Below, piece by piece: positions 18,305 to 29,300 of a stretch of DNA of 64,000 nt. Position numbers and translations under genes: made by a program. The notes below the pieces were generated by a model. That model searched no databases and was not told where the DNA came from. It worked only from the letters and a program-made list of their open reading frames with translations. Position 1 is the stretch's first letter; the number at the start of each line of letters is the position of its first letter. This DNA comes from Salinivenus iranica. GTDB taxonomy: Bacteria > Bacteroidota > Rhodothermia > Rhodothermales > Salinibacteraceae. The stretch lies in the NCBI GenBank assembly GCA_002894665.1, contig NCRB01000008.1, positions 30,291-94,290 of the forward strand, written 5' to 3'.

Positions 18305-19072
18305 ATGGCCCAGTCGAAGCGTGTCTTGTTCGTCGCCGGTGAGGTTACCCCCTTTGCTGAAACGACGTCTATCGCCTCCCTTGCCCGCGCCCTCCCCGAA
18401 CAGCTTCAGAACGCCGGCGACTACGAAGCACGGGTCATGATGCCCTGTTACGGCACCATCAACGAGCGAACGCACAATCTGCACGAGGTCATTCGACTAT
18501 CGGGCACGGAGGTGCCGATGGGGGACCACACCGAAACGGTCACGGTCAAGGTGGCCTCGGTCCCCGAGGTTCGGCTCCAGGTCTATTTCATGGACCACGA
18601 GGACTATTTCGAGGATGGGGGGCTCCGCCCGGACGACTCGCAGTCTCCGGAAGAGGTCGTCCGACGAGCGCTGTTCTTCAATCGCGCCGCGCTGGAAACC
18701 ATTCGCAAACTCCGCTGGGGCCCCGACCTGGTCCACGCCTTCGGCTGGATGGGCGGCCTCATTCCTCTCCTGCTGTCCAGCGATTACGCCGACGCCGAGC
18801 ACCTGAGCCCTTCGAAGGTCCTCTTCACGCCCGACAACGACGACCCTGGGGCCGCCATTACCGATGACCTTGCGGATGGATTGGGTTTTTCGCTAAACGG
18901 CACGGACGCCTCCACCTTCTCCGACGCTGGCCTCAATCAGGCCGACGGGTCGATTTACCCCCCCGGTCGTCCCCCCACCAATGGGACCGTTCAGTTTGCC
19001 GCCGATACGGCCGAGCACGGCGAACAGCTGGCCGGCCTTTATGATCAAATGCTAAATGAAGTCCCGGCGTAG
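18305..19072 (+). CDS. Short glycogen/starch synthase-like protein (GT5 N-terminal domain only)
   Basis: A 255-residue protein resembling the N-terminal half of GlgA. KRVLFVAGEVTPFAET is the ADP-glucose synthase start, followed by ARVMMPCYGTINER and the DLVHAFGWMGGLIPLLL strand. A full GlgA is about 480 residues with a second GT-B domain carrying nucleotide-sugar contacts; that domain is absent and no continuation is seen downstream. As I recall, such short forms occur next to DUF4270 genes in Bacteroidota, as here, so this is probably a conserved variant and not decay. Glycogen synthesis by this protein alone is doubtful. Confidence 0.75.
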   Translation: MAQSKRVLFVAGEVTPFAETTSIASLARALPEQLQNAGDYEARVMMPCYGTINERTHNLHEVIRLSGTEVPMGDHTETVTVKVASVPEVRLQVYFMDHEDYFEDGGLRPDDSQSPEEVVRRALFFNRAALETIRKLRWGPDLVHAFGWMGGLIPLLLSSDYADAEHLSPSKVLFTPDNDDPGAAITDDLADGLGFSLNGTDASTFSDAGLNQADGSIYPPGRPPTNGTVQFAADTAEHGEQLAGLYDQMLNEVPA

Positions 19073-19290
19073 GGACACGAGAAGCGGAAACACCCCTTCT
19101 CAGCGGTTCATTCCACGCACGGGTTTCGTTGATCAGGTCCCTGGGACTCAGCTTGGCGGTCATCCAGGCGGTGCCGGGGGCCGCCCCCCATCGGAGAACC
19201 GAATTGTCCTGCGGGGAGCGATCACCGCGTAGGTGCTGCCGGTTCACCGGGAGGCTTCACCGGATTTCGCCACTGTCTACCGTGTCTTGT

Positions 19291-20592
19291 ATGACGTACT
19301 TCCGCCTGTCGGCCGCGCTGGGAGGCTTTCTGTTACTCGCGACGCTGGTCTCCTGCTCCGACCCCTCCGGCGTCGGCCTCGGCGTGGGAGAGGATCCACT
19401 GGAAGGGGGCGATCCGACCGTCGAAACCGTTCTGCCCGACACGATCTACACGGAAGCCTCCGCGCCCCGGACGGGACTGAGCGGTGCCCAACAGACCTGG
19501 CGGTTCCTTGCGGGGGCCGTCTCTCTCGGCGGCACAAGCAATCCGTATGGGCGGGTGCAGGCCAACGGATACTTCGACGTCCAGGCCCCAGACAACATCC
19601 CCACCTCAATCGCCCTCGCTAACCCGGACTCCCTCGACGCAACCCTACGCCTTCAGACAAACTATGTACACGGGGACACCTCCTCGGAGGTCTCCTTTCG
19701 CCTGCATGACCTCGCACAGGAGGCAGAGATGAACGAGGCGACAGCCGATACCACGTTCCCCGTCGGGGCGGAGGTGGCGACGTACACCCGGTCGCCGACG
19801 GATTCGTCGGTTGCTCTCTCGCTTCCGAGCTCCTGGGTGCAGAACAACGCCGATCTTCTTCGGGACACAACCCGGGTGGGGCCCGACTTCCACGGCTTTC
19901 GGCTTTCGGCCCCCGACGCAGAGGCCGCGGTCGGCTTCGAACACGCTACCGCCCGGCTCGAGCTCTCCCTCGCCGGCAGCGACGAGAGCGTCACCTACGC
20001 CGTGGAGAAGACCTTCTCGAACGTCCGTCGCTCAACCCCCGCCTCTCCCCCCGAAGACCGCCTGCTCCTCCAGGACGGCGTGGGCGATCAGCTTGTGGTC
20101 GAATGGGATGAGGCTCGACTGGACTCTCTCCGGGGCTCGCCCCTGAATCGGGCGTCCATCATTATTCCGACCGATCCGGACACCGCGTCGCTTGGCGAAT
20201 CGTTTGTGCGCCCCACCCCCGACTATCGGGTGACGGCCACGCGGGAGACCAGCGCCCCCTCCTGCGGGGCCCTTCAAACGTTCGAGGTCACGTCGGAAGG
20301 CGACGTGTGCGGCCTCCCCCTGCCCACGGACACCCCGGCCGACGCCGACATTCGGGTGGACGAGCGGTCCTCGTTCACCATCTTCGAGCGCCTGCTGGTC
20401 GATACGGAAGGGCCGCTCCCGTCGACCCTGTCCGAATATCGGGCCCAGGTCGTAGACCGCCCCGGCACGCCCCAAAATGCCAGTGAGACCGTCCAGATCG
20501 GTCTGCCAAGCACCCTCACCACCCTGATTCCCCGCCCCCGCCCGGACTCGTCGATGGCGCCCCGACTTGAACTCACCGTGACGCCTCTGTAG
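19291..20592 (+). CDS. DUF4270 family lipoprotein
   Basis: A 433-residue protein with a lipoprotein signal (LLLATLVSC, Cys about residue 22), followed by the DUF4270-like GVGLGVGEDPLEGG start and a beta-rich body. DUF4270 proteins are Bacteroidota surface lipoproteins of unknown role. The longer open frame to 19129 adds a basic, non-conserved 54-residue stretch; the chosen ATG opens the signal peptide. It is preceded by the short GlgA-like gene and followed 54 bases later by an outer-membrane protein gene, a linkage consistent with other Bacteroidota. Confidence 0.85.
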   Translation: MTYFRLSAALGGFLLLATLVSCSDPSGVGLGVGEDPLEGGDPTVETVLPDTIYTEASAPRTGLSGAQQTWRFLAGAVSLGGTSNPYGRVQANGYFDVQAPDNIPTSIALANPDSLDATLRLQTNYVHGDTSSEVSFRLHDLAQEAEMNEATADTTFPVGAEVATYTRSPTDSSVALSLPSSWVQNNADLLRDTTRVGPDFHGFRLSAPDAEAAVGFEHATARLELSLAGSDESVTYAVEKTFSNVRRSTPASPPEDRLLLQDGVGDQLVVEWDEARLDSLRGSPLNRASIIIPTDPDTASLGESFVRPTPDYRVTATRETSAPSCGALQTFEVTSEGDVCGLPLPTDTPADADIRVDERSSFTIFERLLVDTEGPLPSTLSEYRAQVVDRPGTPQNASETVQIGLPSTLTTLIPRPRPDSSMAPRLELTVTPL

Positions 20593-20646
20593 GGACGCTC
20601 CTGCTGTGTGATGTCGTACTCTGTTTTCTCTCTTCCCCCCAGTTCC

Positions 20647-21987
20647 ATGCGCGCCCCCTTTCTCCGCGCCGTCCGCGGAGGACTCCTCGCCGTCGTTCTC
20701 TGTGCCGCAGCGGGCATGATGTCTGCCCCGGCCCTTGCACAGTCCAATGGAGACGGAACGATCTACTCCCGCTACGGGCTCGGCAGCCTGGAGACGTTCT
20801 CGTCCTCGCAGAGCGCGGCCCTGGGAGGCGGAGCCTACGCCCTGCGCTCGTTGAACTATACGGCCATGGCGAACCCCGCACTGTGGAGCGACCAAGTGTT
20901 TACTCGCCTCAGCGCAGGCGGGTCTTACGAGCGCATTCAGGCCACGAGAGACGGCAATCAAACCAGTCATCTTTCCTCCGGATCGGTGGAGTCGGTCCAA
21001 TTTAACTTCCCCCTGTATGAACGAGAGCTTGGGGTCGGCCTCTCCTTCCAGCCGTACTCGGTGACCAACTACCGAGCCCTGCGCACAAACGACGCCCCCT
21101 CGGGCGACCTCCCGGCCTACGAGGTGGACTACCAGGGCACAGGTGGACTGTACTCGTTCCGGGGCGGCCTGGGCTACAAAGTGAACGAAATCCTGCGGGT
21201 TGGGGCCAGCGTCGATGTCATCTTTGGCATCGTGGAAAGCCAGCGGCGAACGGAGTTCGAGGTGACGTCCACCTCCCTGCGCAACACCGTGGTCTCCGAC
21301 GCCACCCGTCTCTCCGGCGTGTCGGGGACGCTGGGGGCCCACCTGTCCTTCGCCGACGTGTTTGCCGCTGAGGATGCCTTTTCGGTTGGGGGGGCCGTGG
21401 AGTTGCCGACCACTCTTTCCGGTCGTCGCATCCGCACACTGGATGAGGATTTGGCCCGCGACACCCTCTCAAATGTGCAGGGGGACGCCTCTATCCCCTG
21501 GCGGGCCCGCCTGGGGGTCGCCTATCAGCCAAACGAGCGCTGGTCGTTTGTGCTCGATGGGGACTTCGAGCCGTGGAGCACCTTCAGTTCCAGCTTCAAT
21601 TCCTCGTCCGAGGGCACGTTTGGACGGCAGTTTCCCGTAGGCGGCGACGGGAGCCTCACCGATCGCTGGCGCCTCTCCGCCGGGGCCGAGGTTGTGCCCG
21701 CCGGGGAAGGCGGCGGCCTGTCCGGGTTCTTCGGCCGTACGGGCTACCGGTTCGGCGCGTACACCGAACAGCTCTACGTACAGCCCAATAACAACAACGT
21801 CCAGGTATACGCCGCCACCGGTGGATTCAGCCTGCCGACCTCACTTCCTGGCACGCGAATTGATCTCAACCTGAGAGCGGGCGTCCGAGAGCCCCGGGGC
21901 GACTCCTTCGTCCGGGACGTGTTCTACGGCGTCTCCGTACACGTGAACTTCGGGGAGCGCTGGTTCCAGCAGCGCAAGCTCCGGTAG
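20647..21987 (+). CDS. Outer-membrane beta-barrel protein, hypothetical
   Basis: A 446-residue protein with a Sec signal peptide (cleavage near APALAQ). It continues with GTIYSRYGLGS and alternating amphipathic strands typical of FadL/OmpP1-like Bacteroidota barrels (for example ALGGGAYALRS, GVGLSFQPYSV). The last strand region (FVRDVFYGVSVHVNFGERW) resembles a BAM-recognised end, although a short basic tail follows. It may transport hydrophobic substrates if truly FadL-like, but no ligand evidence is visible. The start 13 codons upstream is also in frame; the ATG at the signal peptide is preferred. Confidence 0.75.
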   Translation: MRAPFLRAVRGGLLAVVLCAAAGMMSAPALAQSNGDGTIYSRYGLGSLETFSSSQSAALGGGAYALRSLNYTAMANPALWSDQVFTRLSAGGSYERIQATRDGNQTSHLSSGSVESVQFNFPLYERELGVGLSFQPYSVTNYRALRTNDAPSGDLPAYEVDYQGTGGLYSFRGGLGYKVNEILRVGASVDVIFGIVESQRRTEFEVTSTSLRNTVVSDATRLSGVSGTLGAHLSFADVFAAEDAFSVGGAVELPTTLSGRRIRTLDEDLARDTLSNVQGDASIPWRARLGVAYQPNERWSFVLDGDFEPWSTFSSSFNSSSEGTFGRQFPVGGDGSLTDRWRLSAGAEVVPAGEGGGLSGFFGRTGYRFGAYTEQLYVQPNNNNVQVYAATGGFSLPTSLPGTRIDLNLRAGVREPRGDSFVRDVFYGVSVHVNFGERWFQQRKLR

Positions 21988-22076
21988 CCCCGATCGTGCA
22001 ATAGGCTGGTCTGATCGGCGAAACTCCGCCCTGAGCGTCCAGTCTAACACCAAGGCCTGTTCAATATAAGAGACAG

Positions 22077-23441
22077 ATGAAATATCCAGACATGCCCCTC
22101 CTCAATCGCGCACCGACTGCAGCTGTCTTCTCTCTTGGGGCGATGCTGTTGGCCCTCGGGTCGTGGGTCTCAACTGCGCAGGCCCAGGACTCCCAGCCGA
22201 GCCAGCAGCAGAAGGCGATGCACTACAGCCTGTACTACGAGAACTTCAAGAACGACGACTTCCAGAGTGCCAAGAGCGATCTCCTCTGGATCGTCGAGAA
22301 CGCGCCGGGCTTTCCGAAGGGAGACGACCGGAATTTCGAGCGCCAGTTTGAGCTGTACGAGGGCCTTGCCCAGCAGGCCTCAAGCGACGACAAGCGAATG
22401 GCTTACCTCGACACGGCCGCCACGGTGCTCTCCTCGGCTCCCCAGAAGATGGAGGAGCAGGGCCTGAGCTACGAGCCGTTCGAGTGGGAAATCCTGAAGG
22501 GACGCTTTCTGCAGGAGTACGAGGACACCCTTCCGGATCTGTCGTCCACGTCGCTTGAGGATCCGGTGACGCATTACCGAAAGGCCTTCGATCTGGCCCC
22601 GACGGAGATCAATCCGTATTACATCCGGCAGATTATTCGGTCGTACGTTGAGAACGGCGAACAGCAGAAGGCCCTCTCCTTCGCCAACACGGTGGAGCAG
22701 AAACGGGGCGACGACGAGGAGGTCGCCAAGGTGCTCTCGTCGGTCCGCGACGACATTTTTGGCAAGAACCCCCAGGCGCAGGTCACGTACCTCGAGGAGC
22801 AGTTCGAGGCGAACCCTGACAGCCTAGCGCTGATGCAGGAGCTGTTCAATGCGTACGTCAAACAGGGAAACACCAGCAATGCCGCGGAGCTGGCCCCGAA
22901 GCTCATGGAACAGGACGTTCCCGCCGAGACGATTCGCGAAATCGCACAGATGCGGCTTGAGGACGGACGCCCGGAGGCCGCCATTCAGGCGTACGAGAAG
23001 ATGGCCTCCGACACCGACGCCTCGCTCACAGCCGAGGACTACTTCCGCCGCGGGCAAGCGTACCAGCAGATGGACCAGTTCTCCAAAGCCCGCGCTCAGT
23101 TCCGCCGCGCCATTGAGGCGCAGTCGGACTACGGCCAGGCCTACATTGCCATCGGCGACCTCTACACGAGTGCGGTCAGCGATTGCAGCGGAAGCGAGCT
23201 CGGTCGCAGCGACAAGGCCGTGTACTGGGTGGCCGTCGACAAGTATCAGAAGGCAAAACAGGTGGACTCGTCCGTTCAATCTACGGCGAACAGCAAGATC
23301 AAGACGTACCGCAAGTACTTCCCGACCCAGGAGGACATCTTCTACCGCGACGACTGGGAAGAGGGGAGCAGCTTCACGATCGATTACGGCTGCTACTCCT
23401 GGATTGGCGAAAGCACGACGGTGCGCCGCGCCTCGTCGTAG
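22077..23441 (+). CDS. Exported TPR protein
   Basis: A 454-residue protein with a signal peptide (FSLGAMLLALGSW, cleavage near AQAQ) and TPR units across about residues 45-390, for example FRRGQAYQQMDQFSKARAQF. The C terminus FTIDYGCYSWIGESTTVR is a motif I associate with a conserved Bacteroidota TPR family. The second in-frame ATG at 22092 could also serve. TATAAG ends only seven bases before the first ATG; if that is the -10, transcription would start at or near this codon. The gene ends with a strong terminator. Confidence 0.8.
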   Translation: MKYPDMPLLNRAPTAAVFSLGAMLLALGSWVSTAQAQDSQPSQQQKAMHYSLYYENFKNDDFQSAKSDLLWIVENAPGFPKGDDRNFERQFELYEGLAQQASSDDKRMAYLDTAATVLSSAPQKMEEQGLSYEPFEWEILKGRFLQEYEDTLPDLSSTSLEDPVTHYRKAFDLAPTEINPYYIRQIIRSYVENGEQQKALSFANTVEQKRGDDEEVAKVLSSVRDDIFGKNPQAQVTYLEEQFEANPDSLALMQELFNAYVKQGNTSNAAELAPKLMEQDVPAETIREIAQMRLEDGRPEAAIQAYEKMASDTDASLTAEDYFRRGQAYQQMDQFSKARAQFRRAIEAQSDYGQAYIAIGDLYTSAVSDCSGSELGRSDKAVYWVAVDKYQKAKQVDSSVQSTANSKIKTYRKYFPTQEDIFYRDDWEEGSSFTIDYGCYSWIGESTTVRRASS

Positions 23442-23470
23442 TGCCCGATCGCACGATTCGATTCCTATTC

Positions 23471-23510
23471 GGCCGGTGGGTCTTCCGACCCATCGGCCGT
23501 TTTTGTTTTT
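23471..23510 (+). terminator. Strong rho-independent terminator
   Basis: A 12-bp stem (GGCCGGTGGGTC / GACCCATCGGCC, one G-U) with loop TTCC, then GTTTTTGTTTTT. It closes the plus-strand run that includes the TPR protein and isolates eno. Confidence 0.93.
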
Positions 23511-23552
23511 ATGCCTGACTTCTCGGCTCACCCTCACGGAGGGTTGACGTGA

Positions 23553-24950
<1,398 letters not shown>

Positions 24951-24962
24951 CGCCCCGCTCCC

Positions 24963-25265
24963 ATGTCTCTCTCTGGCTCTTCCCCCCGCGATGCGCTTTG
25001 GCGCTGGGGCCTCGCAACGGCCCTGGTGGGTCTCCTGCTGTGGGTCACCTTCTTTGATAGCCACAGCCTCCTCCAGCGCTACCGATGGCATCAGGAGCAT
25101 GAGGCCCTGACGTCGGAGAACCAGGAACTCCGAACCACCATTCAGGACCTCCAGGAGCGCATCGACCGCCCCCTGCCGGACTCCGCGGTCGAGCGGATTG
25201 CCCGTGAGGAGTACGGCATGAAGCGTCCCGGAGAGAAGGTGTACCGCCTTCAGCGGACCCCGTAG
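24963..25265 (+). CDS. ftsB: Septum formation initiator FtsB/DivIC family protein
   Basis: A 100-residue bitopic protein: one membrane helix (about residues 16-31, GLATALVGLLLWVTFF), a coiled coil (about 42-70) and a C-terminal IAREEYGMKRPGEKVYRL, the FtsB/DivIC signature. It should act with FtsL and FtsQ in the divisome. It lies between eno and a ROK kinase gene and is probably cotranscribed with eno. Confidence 0.88.
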   Translation: MSLSGSSPRDALWRWGLATALVGLLLWVTFFDSHSLLQRYRWHQEHEALTSENQELRTTIQDLQERIDRPLPDSAVERIAREEYGMKRPGEKVYRLQRTP

Positions 25266-25313
25266 TCCGATTTCTTCTTCCCTCGTCAATCGTCTGTCCT
25301 TCCCTCTCCTCTG

Positions 25314-26285
25314 ATGCCCGAATACGCTGTTGGCCTTGACCTTGGTGGCACGAACCTGAAGGCCGGCCTCGTCCACCGCGAGGAGGGGCTGGTGGAGACG
25401 GCCCGCCGCCCGACGGAGGCCGACAAAGGCCCCGAACACGTTCTCGATCAGATGGCGGCCGTCGCGTCGGACCTGATGGCACCGATCGGCGAAGAAAACG
25501 TCCTGGGGATTGGGATAGGCTCGCCCGGCGCAATCAATTGGGAGCGAACGACGGTGAGCCACCCGCCGAACCTCCCCGGCTGGACCAGCATCAACCTGCA
25601 AGAGACCCTGCGCGACCGCCTCGGATCCCTGGTTGTCGTCGTCGAGAACGATGCGAACGCAGCGGGCCTGGGATCGGCCCACTACGGCGCGGGCGCCGCG
25701 TTCGACTCGTTTCTGATGGTGACCCTGGGCACCGGCGTGGGCGGCGCGATCATCTACCGGAACCAGATTTTTCGGGGAAGCACGGGCGGAGCCGGCGAAA
25801 TTGGCCACATGACCATCGACTACGAGGGCCCCTACGCCAACACGGGCGTTGCGGGGGCGATTGAAGGTTACCTCGGACAGTCGTTCCTCTCCGACCATGC
25901 CCGCGACCGCCTGGTCAATTACCCCGACAGTGCGGTCCACGGGCTGGTGGAGGGCGACCTCGACCGGGTGACCCCTCGGGTGTTGTCCGAGGCCGCCGAA
26001 CAGGGCGACGACGCGGCCCGAAGCATCCTGGCCTGGGCTGGCCACAAGCTCGGCTGTGTGCTCGGGGCCGCGGTCAACCTGCTCGATATTCGGACCATCA
26101 TCGTCGGCGGAGGCGTTTCCGGAGCCGGGGACTTTCTCCTAGCGCCTGCCCGCGACACCCTCCCGCGGTACGTCACCCCGGGCCTGCGCGACGACCTCAC
26201 CCTTCGTCGCGAGAAGCGGGGCAATGATGTTGGGATGCTGGGGGCGGCGCGGCTCGTGTTTGAAGGGGCAGACGCCCACGTGTAG
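25314..26285 (+). CDS. ROK family sugar kinase (glucokinase-like)
   Basis: A 323-residue ROK protein. The ATP phosphate motif GLDLGGTNLKAGLV opens it; VENDANAAGLGSAHYGAG holds the catalytic Asp, and TLGTGVGGAII follows. GEIGHMTID keeps the zinc-site His, but the canonical CxCGxxGCxE that follows in many ROK kinases is replaced by GPYANTGVAGAIEGYLG with no cysteine, so the structural zinc is probably absent. Activity is probably ATP-dependent phosphorylation of glucose or a related hexose. It lies between ftsB and lptD on the same strand. Confidence 0.87.
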   Translation: MPEYAVGLDLGGTNLKAGLVHREEGLVETARRPTEADKGPEHVLDQMAAVASDLMAPIGEENVLGIGIGSPGAINWERTTVSHPPNLPGWTSINLQETLRDRLGSLVVVVENDANAAGLGSAHYGAGAAFDSFLMVTLGTGVGGAIIYRNQIFRGSTGGAGEIGHMTIDYEGPYANTGVAGAIEGYLGQSFLSDHARDRLVNYPDSAVHGLVEGDLDRVTPRVLSEAAEQGDDAARSILAWAGHKLGCVLGAAVNLLDIRTIIVGGGVSGAGDFLLAPARDTLPRYVTPGLRDDLTLRREKRGNDVGMLGAARLVFEGADAHV

Positions 26286-26364
26286 CGTCCCTCTCCTCCG
26301 GCAACGCCCATCTGGGCCCGGACCAGGACTGAACTCGTCGTGCTGTCGGTCGAATGCTCTCCCA

Positions 26365-29300
26365 ATGCTTCCGCGTTGGCTTCTGATTGGGATCGGGGGT
26401 GCCGCCCTCATGGTGCTGGGGACCGCCCCCGCCGGGGCCCAGGAGCGTCCCGCCGACACAACCCGTGTGGATTCCGCTCGCGTCGATACGACCCGACAGG
26501 TCCCCTCTGACTCCGTCCAGCAGCGCACGGACCGGGCGGGCCCGCCGACCGCCACGCCGCAACGCACCTCTCCGCGCGGGGCCGGGCCGGGAGGCCCCGG
26601 GGGCGCCGGCTCGTCGGACGCCGTTACCTTTTCGGCCCGGGACTCTCTCGTGATCGTCACGGACAGCGCGACCGGCGACCGCGGCTCCCTCCACGGCGAG
26701 GCCTCGATGTCTCACCAGGGCGCCACTCTTCGCGCCCGAACCATCGAGATGAACTTTAAGAGCGGCACGCTCGACGCCTCCGGCCCCCCCTCCGACACGG
26801 CCCGCAATTCCCGTCCGGTCTTCGAGCAAAGCGGCGGGAGCGGCAGAAGTGGCGGGTCGGGCGCCAGCCCGCTGGGCGGCGGCGGTGGCGGATCGGGTGG
26901 GGGACAATCGTTCACCGGCGAAACCCTCTCGTACAACATCAACACGCGCCGCGGCCGGGTCGTGTCCGCCCGGACGCAGCGGCAGGACGGGTACATCCAG
27001 GGCGGGGCCGTCAAGGTGTTCGAGGACAGCACCCTGTTCGTGCAGGGCGGGCTCTACACCACTTGCAACTGTGCCCCCGGAGAGACCCCGTCGTACTCGC
27101 TCCGCTCCAGCGAAATGAAGGTGCAGGGCAAGTGGGTATACACCGGCCCCATCCAGCTCTTTCTTTTCAACGTGCCCACGCCCCTGTGGCTGCCCTTTGG
27201 GTTTCTCCCCAATACGCAGGGACGCCGCAGCGGCCCCCTCCCGCCGAATTACGGACAGGACCGCCGCGGACTCTTTTTGAAAGACTGGGGCTGGTACTTC
27301 GCCCTGAACGACTACACCGACCTCACCATCCGGGCCGGCGTGTGGTCGCAGGGGAGCTTCGAGGTGCGGCCGCGCTTCCGATACAACAAGCGATACAACT
27401 ACAGCGGCGACCTCTCGCTCACCTACCGACGCGAGCGCGTCGGCGAGTCCGAGGACCCAAACTTTACGGACAGTCACCAGGGCGAACTCGACTGGTCCCA
27501 CGACCAAACCCTCTCCCCCACGGCCAGCCTCAACAGCAACGTCAACCTCGCCACCTCGTCGGACTTCGCCCAGCGGAACAGCGACAACTACGACGACGCG
27601 GTGCGGCAGGAGGTCTCCTCTTCTCTCAACTACCGGAAGCGGTGGCCTCAGGGGGGACGGCAATTCAACCTCAGCGCCAACCAGCAGCAGCAATTTCAAA
27701 GCGGGGAGGTAAGCCTCACGGCACCCGATCTCAGCTTCTCCCAGAACCGGTTCAAGCCCTTCGATCGCGACCGGGCCGTGGGAGAGCCCCGCTGGTACGA
27801 AAAGATTACCACCTCCTACAACTTCGATCTCACGAACAGTTTCGACTTCACGCCCCGAGACCCGCAGCAGCTCCGCCAGAATCGAACCCCGGCGGACTCC
27901 TCCCTGGCCGACTCCCTGGAGCAGACCAGCATCGACTGGTACGAAGCCCTCTTCAACCGACAGAAATACCAGCTCGCCACTGGCGACGACGAACTCTTCG
28001 ACTTCGAGGCCACCCACCGGATTCCGCTGAGCGCGACGTTTCGGATCGACCGCTTCAACATGTCGATCTCCCCAAACGCGAACTACACGTCGGACTGGTA
28101 CATCAACACGGTCCGCGTCGTCGATACGAGCGATGCGGGGGAGCCCTTCGAAACCGTAGAGGAGACCACGCCGGGCTTCTACGCTCGGCACAACTTCAAC
28201 ACCTCGCTGTCCGCCAGTGCCGAGGCATACGGGACCTTTCCCGTGGCGCTTGGCCCGTTCGAGGGACTCCGGCACCGGCTCTCCCCCTCCCTGTCCGCCA
28301 ACTATCAGCCGAACTTCAACCGGCCGTTCTGGGGACGGACCCGCCCGCTGCGCACGCCCGATGGGACCCCTGTGGTCGACCCGGAGACGGGCGAGGTTCG
28401 TCGCTACGACATCCTAACCGGCTCGCTGGTGCGAAGCAGTACCGAGCAGCGGAGCCTCAATTTTTCGCTCCGCAACGTGTTTGAGACCAAACGCGTCCGC
28501 GTCGACTCCACGGGCGAGCGCGAGACCGACCGCATCACCCTGCTGAACCTGGACCTTCAGGGGCTGAACTACAACTTCGCCGCGGACTCCTTTCGGGTCA
28601 GCGATAACATCCGGCTCAACGCCCGCACGACGGTCGAGCGCTTCGACATTACGCTAAACTCGACGTTTTCCCCGTACGCCTTACGCCCTGTGGGGACCAC
28701 CGACGGAAGCCTCCGCTTCCGGCGCGTCGACCGGTACATGATCGTCGAAAGCCCCTGGACCCCGGCCCGGCTGACCAACTTTCAGCTCGGGGTTAGCGGA
28801 GACTTTCAGAGTGGAGGCGGGGGCGGACGAACGGCTCGCTCCGCGGGGCTCAATCAAGGAGGTAACCGACGCGGCGGAGCCACGCAGGGCCGCCCGCAAG
28901 CCCCCTCCGGCGACACCGAGCGCCGCACGCAGGTGCCCTCCTCCATCGAGGACCTGTCGGCCCTGGACCTCCCCTGGTCCCTGAGCTTTGATTTCAACTA
29001 CCGGCTGAGTAAGCCCCAAAAGGAGGTCACCAACCGGACCGCCACGCTCGGCACGCAGTTTAGCCTGGGGCTCACCTCGAAGTGGCGCATCCAAGGCCGG
29101 AGCGGCTACGACTTCGTGGAGGGCGAGCTCGCCACCACCCGACTGTCGACGAGCCGCGTCGTGGGCAACTGCGACTGCTGGGTGATGTCCTTCAGCTGGG
29201 TGCCGTTCGGGCGCTTCCAGTCGTACAGCTTCAACCTGCAGGTCCGGAGCGGACAGCTCTCCCAGCTTCTGCAACTCCAGCTCCCGAACGCCGGGGGGGA

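Noticed and set aside
22065..22076. TATAAGAGACAG, identical to 12 bases of the Tn5 mosaic end used in sequencing adaptors
   Set aside because: Only 12 of 19 bases match and the gene start follows in a normal way, so chance or a real -10 box is more likely than adaptor carry-over. A read check would settle it.
26197..28275. 692-residue minus-strand frame antisense to lptD
   Set aside because: No recognisable domain or signal; it opposes a well-supported lptD and is another G+C shadow.
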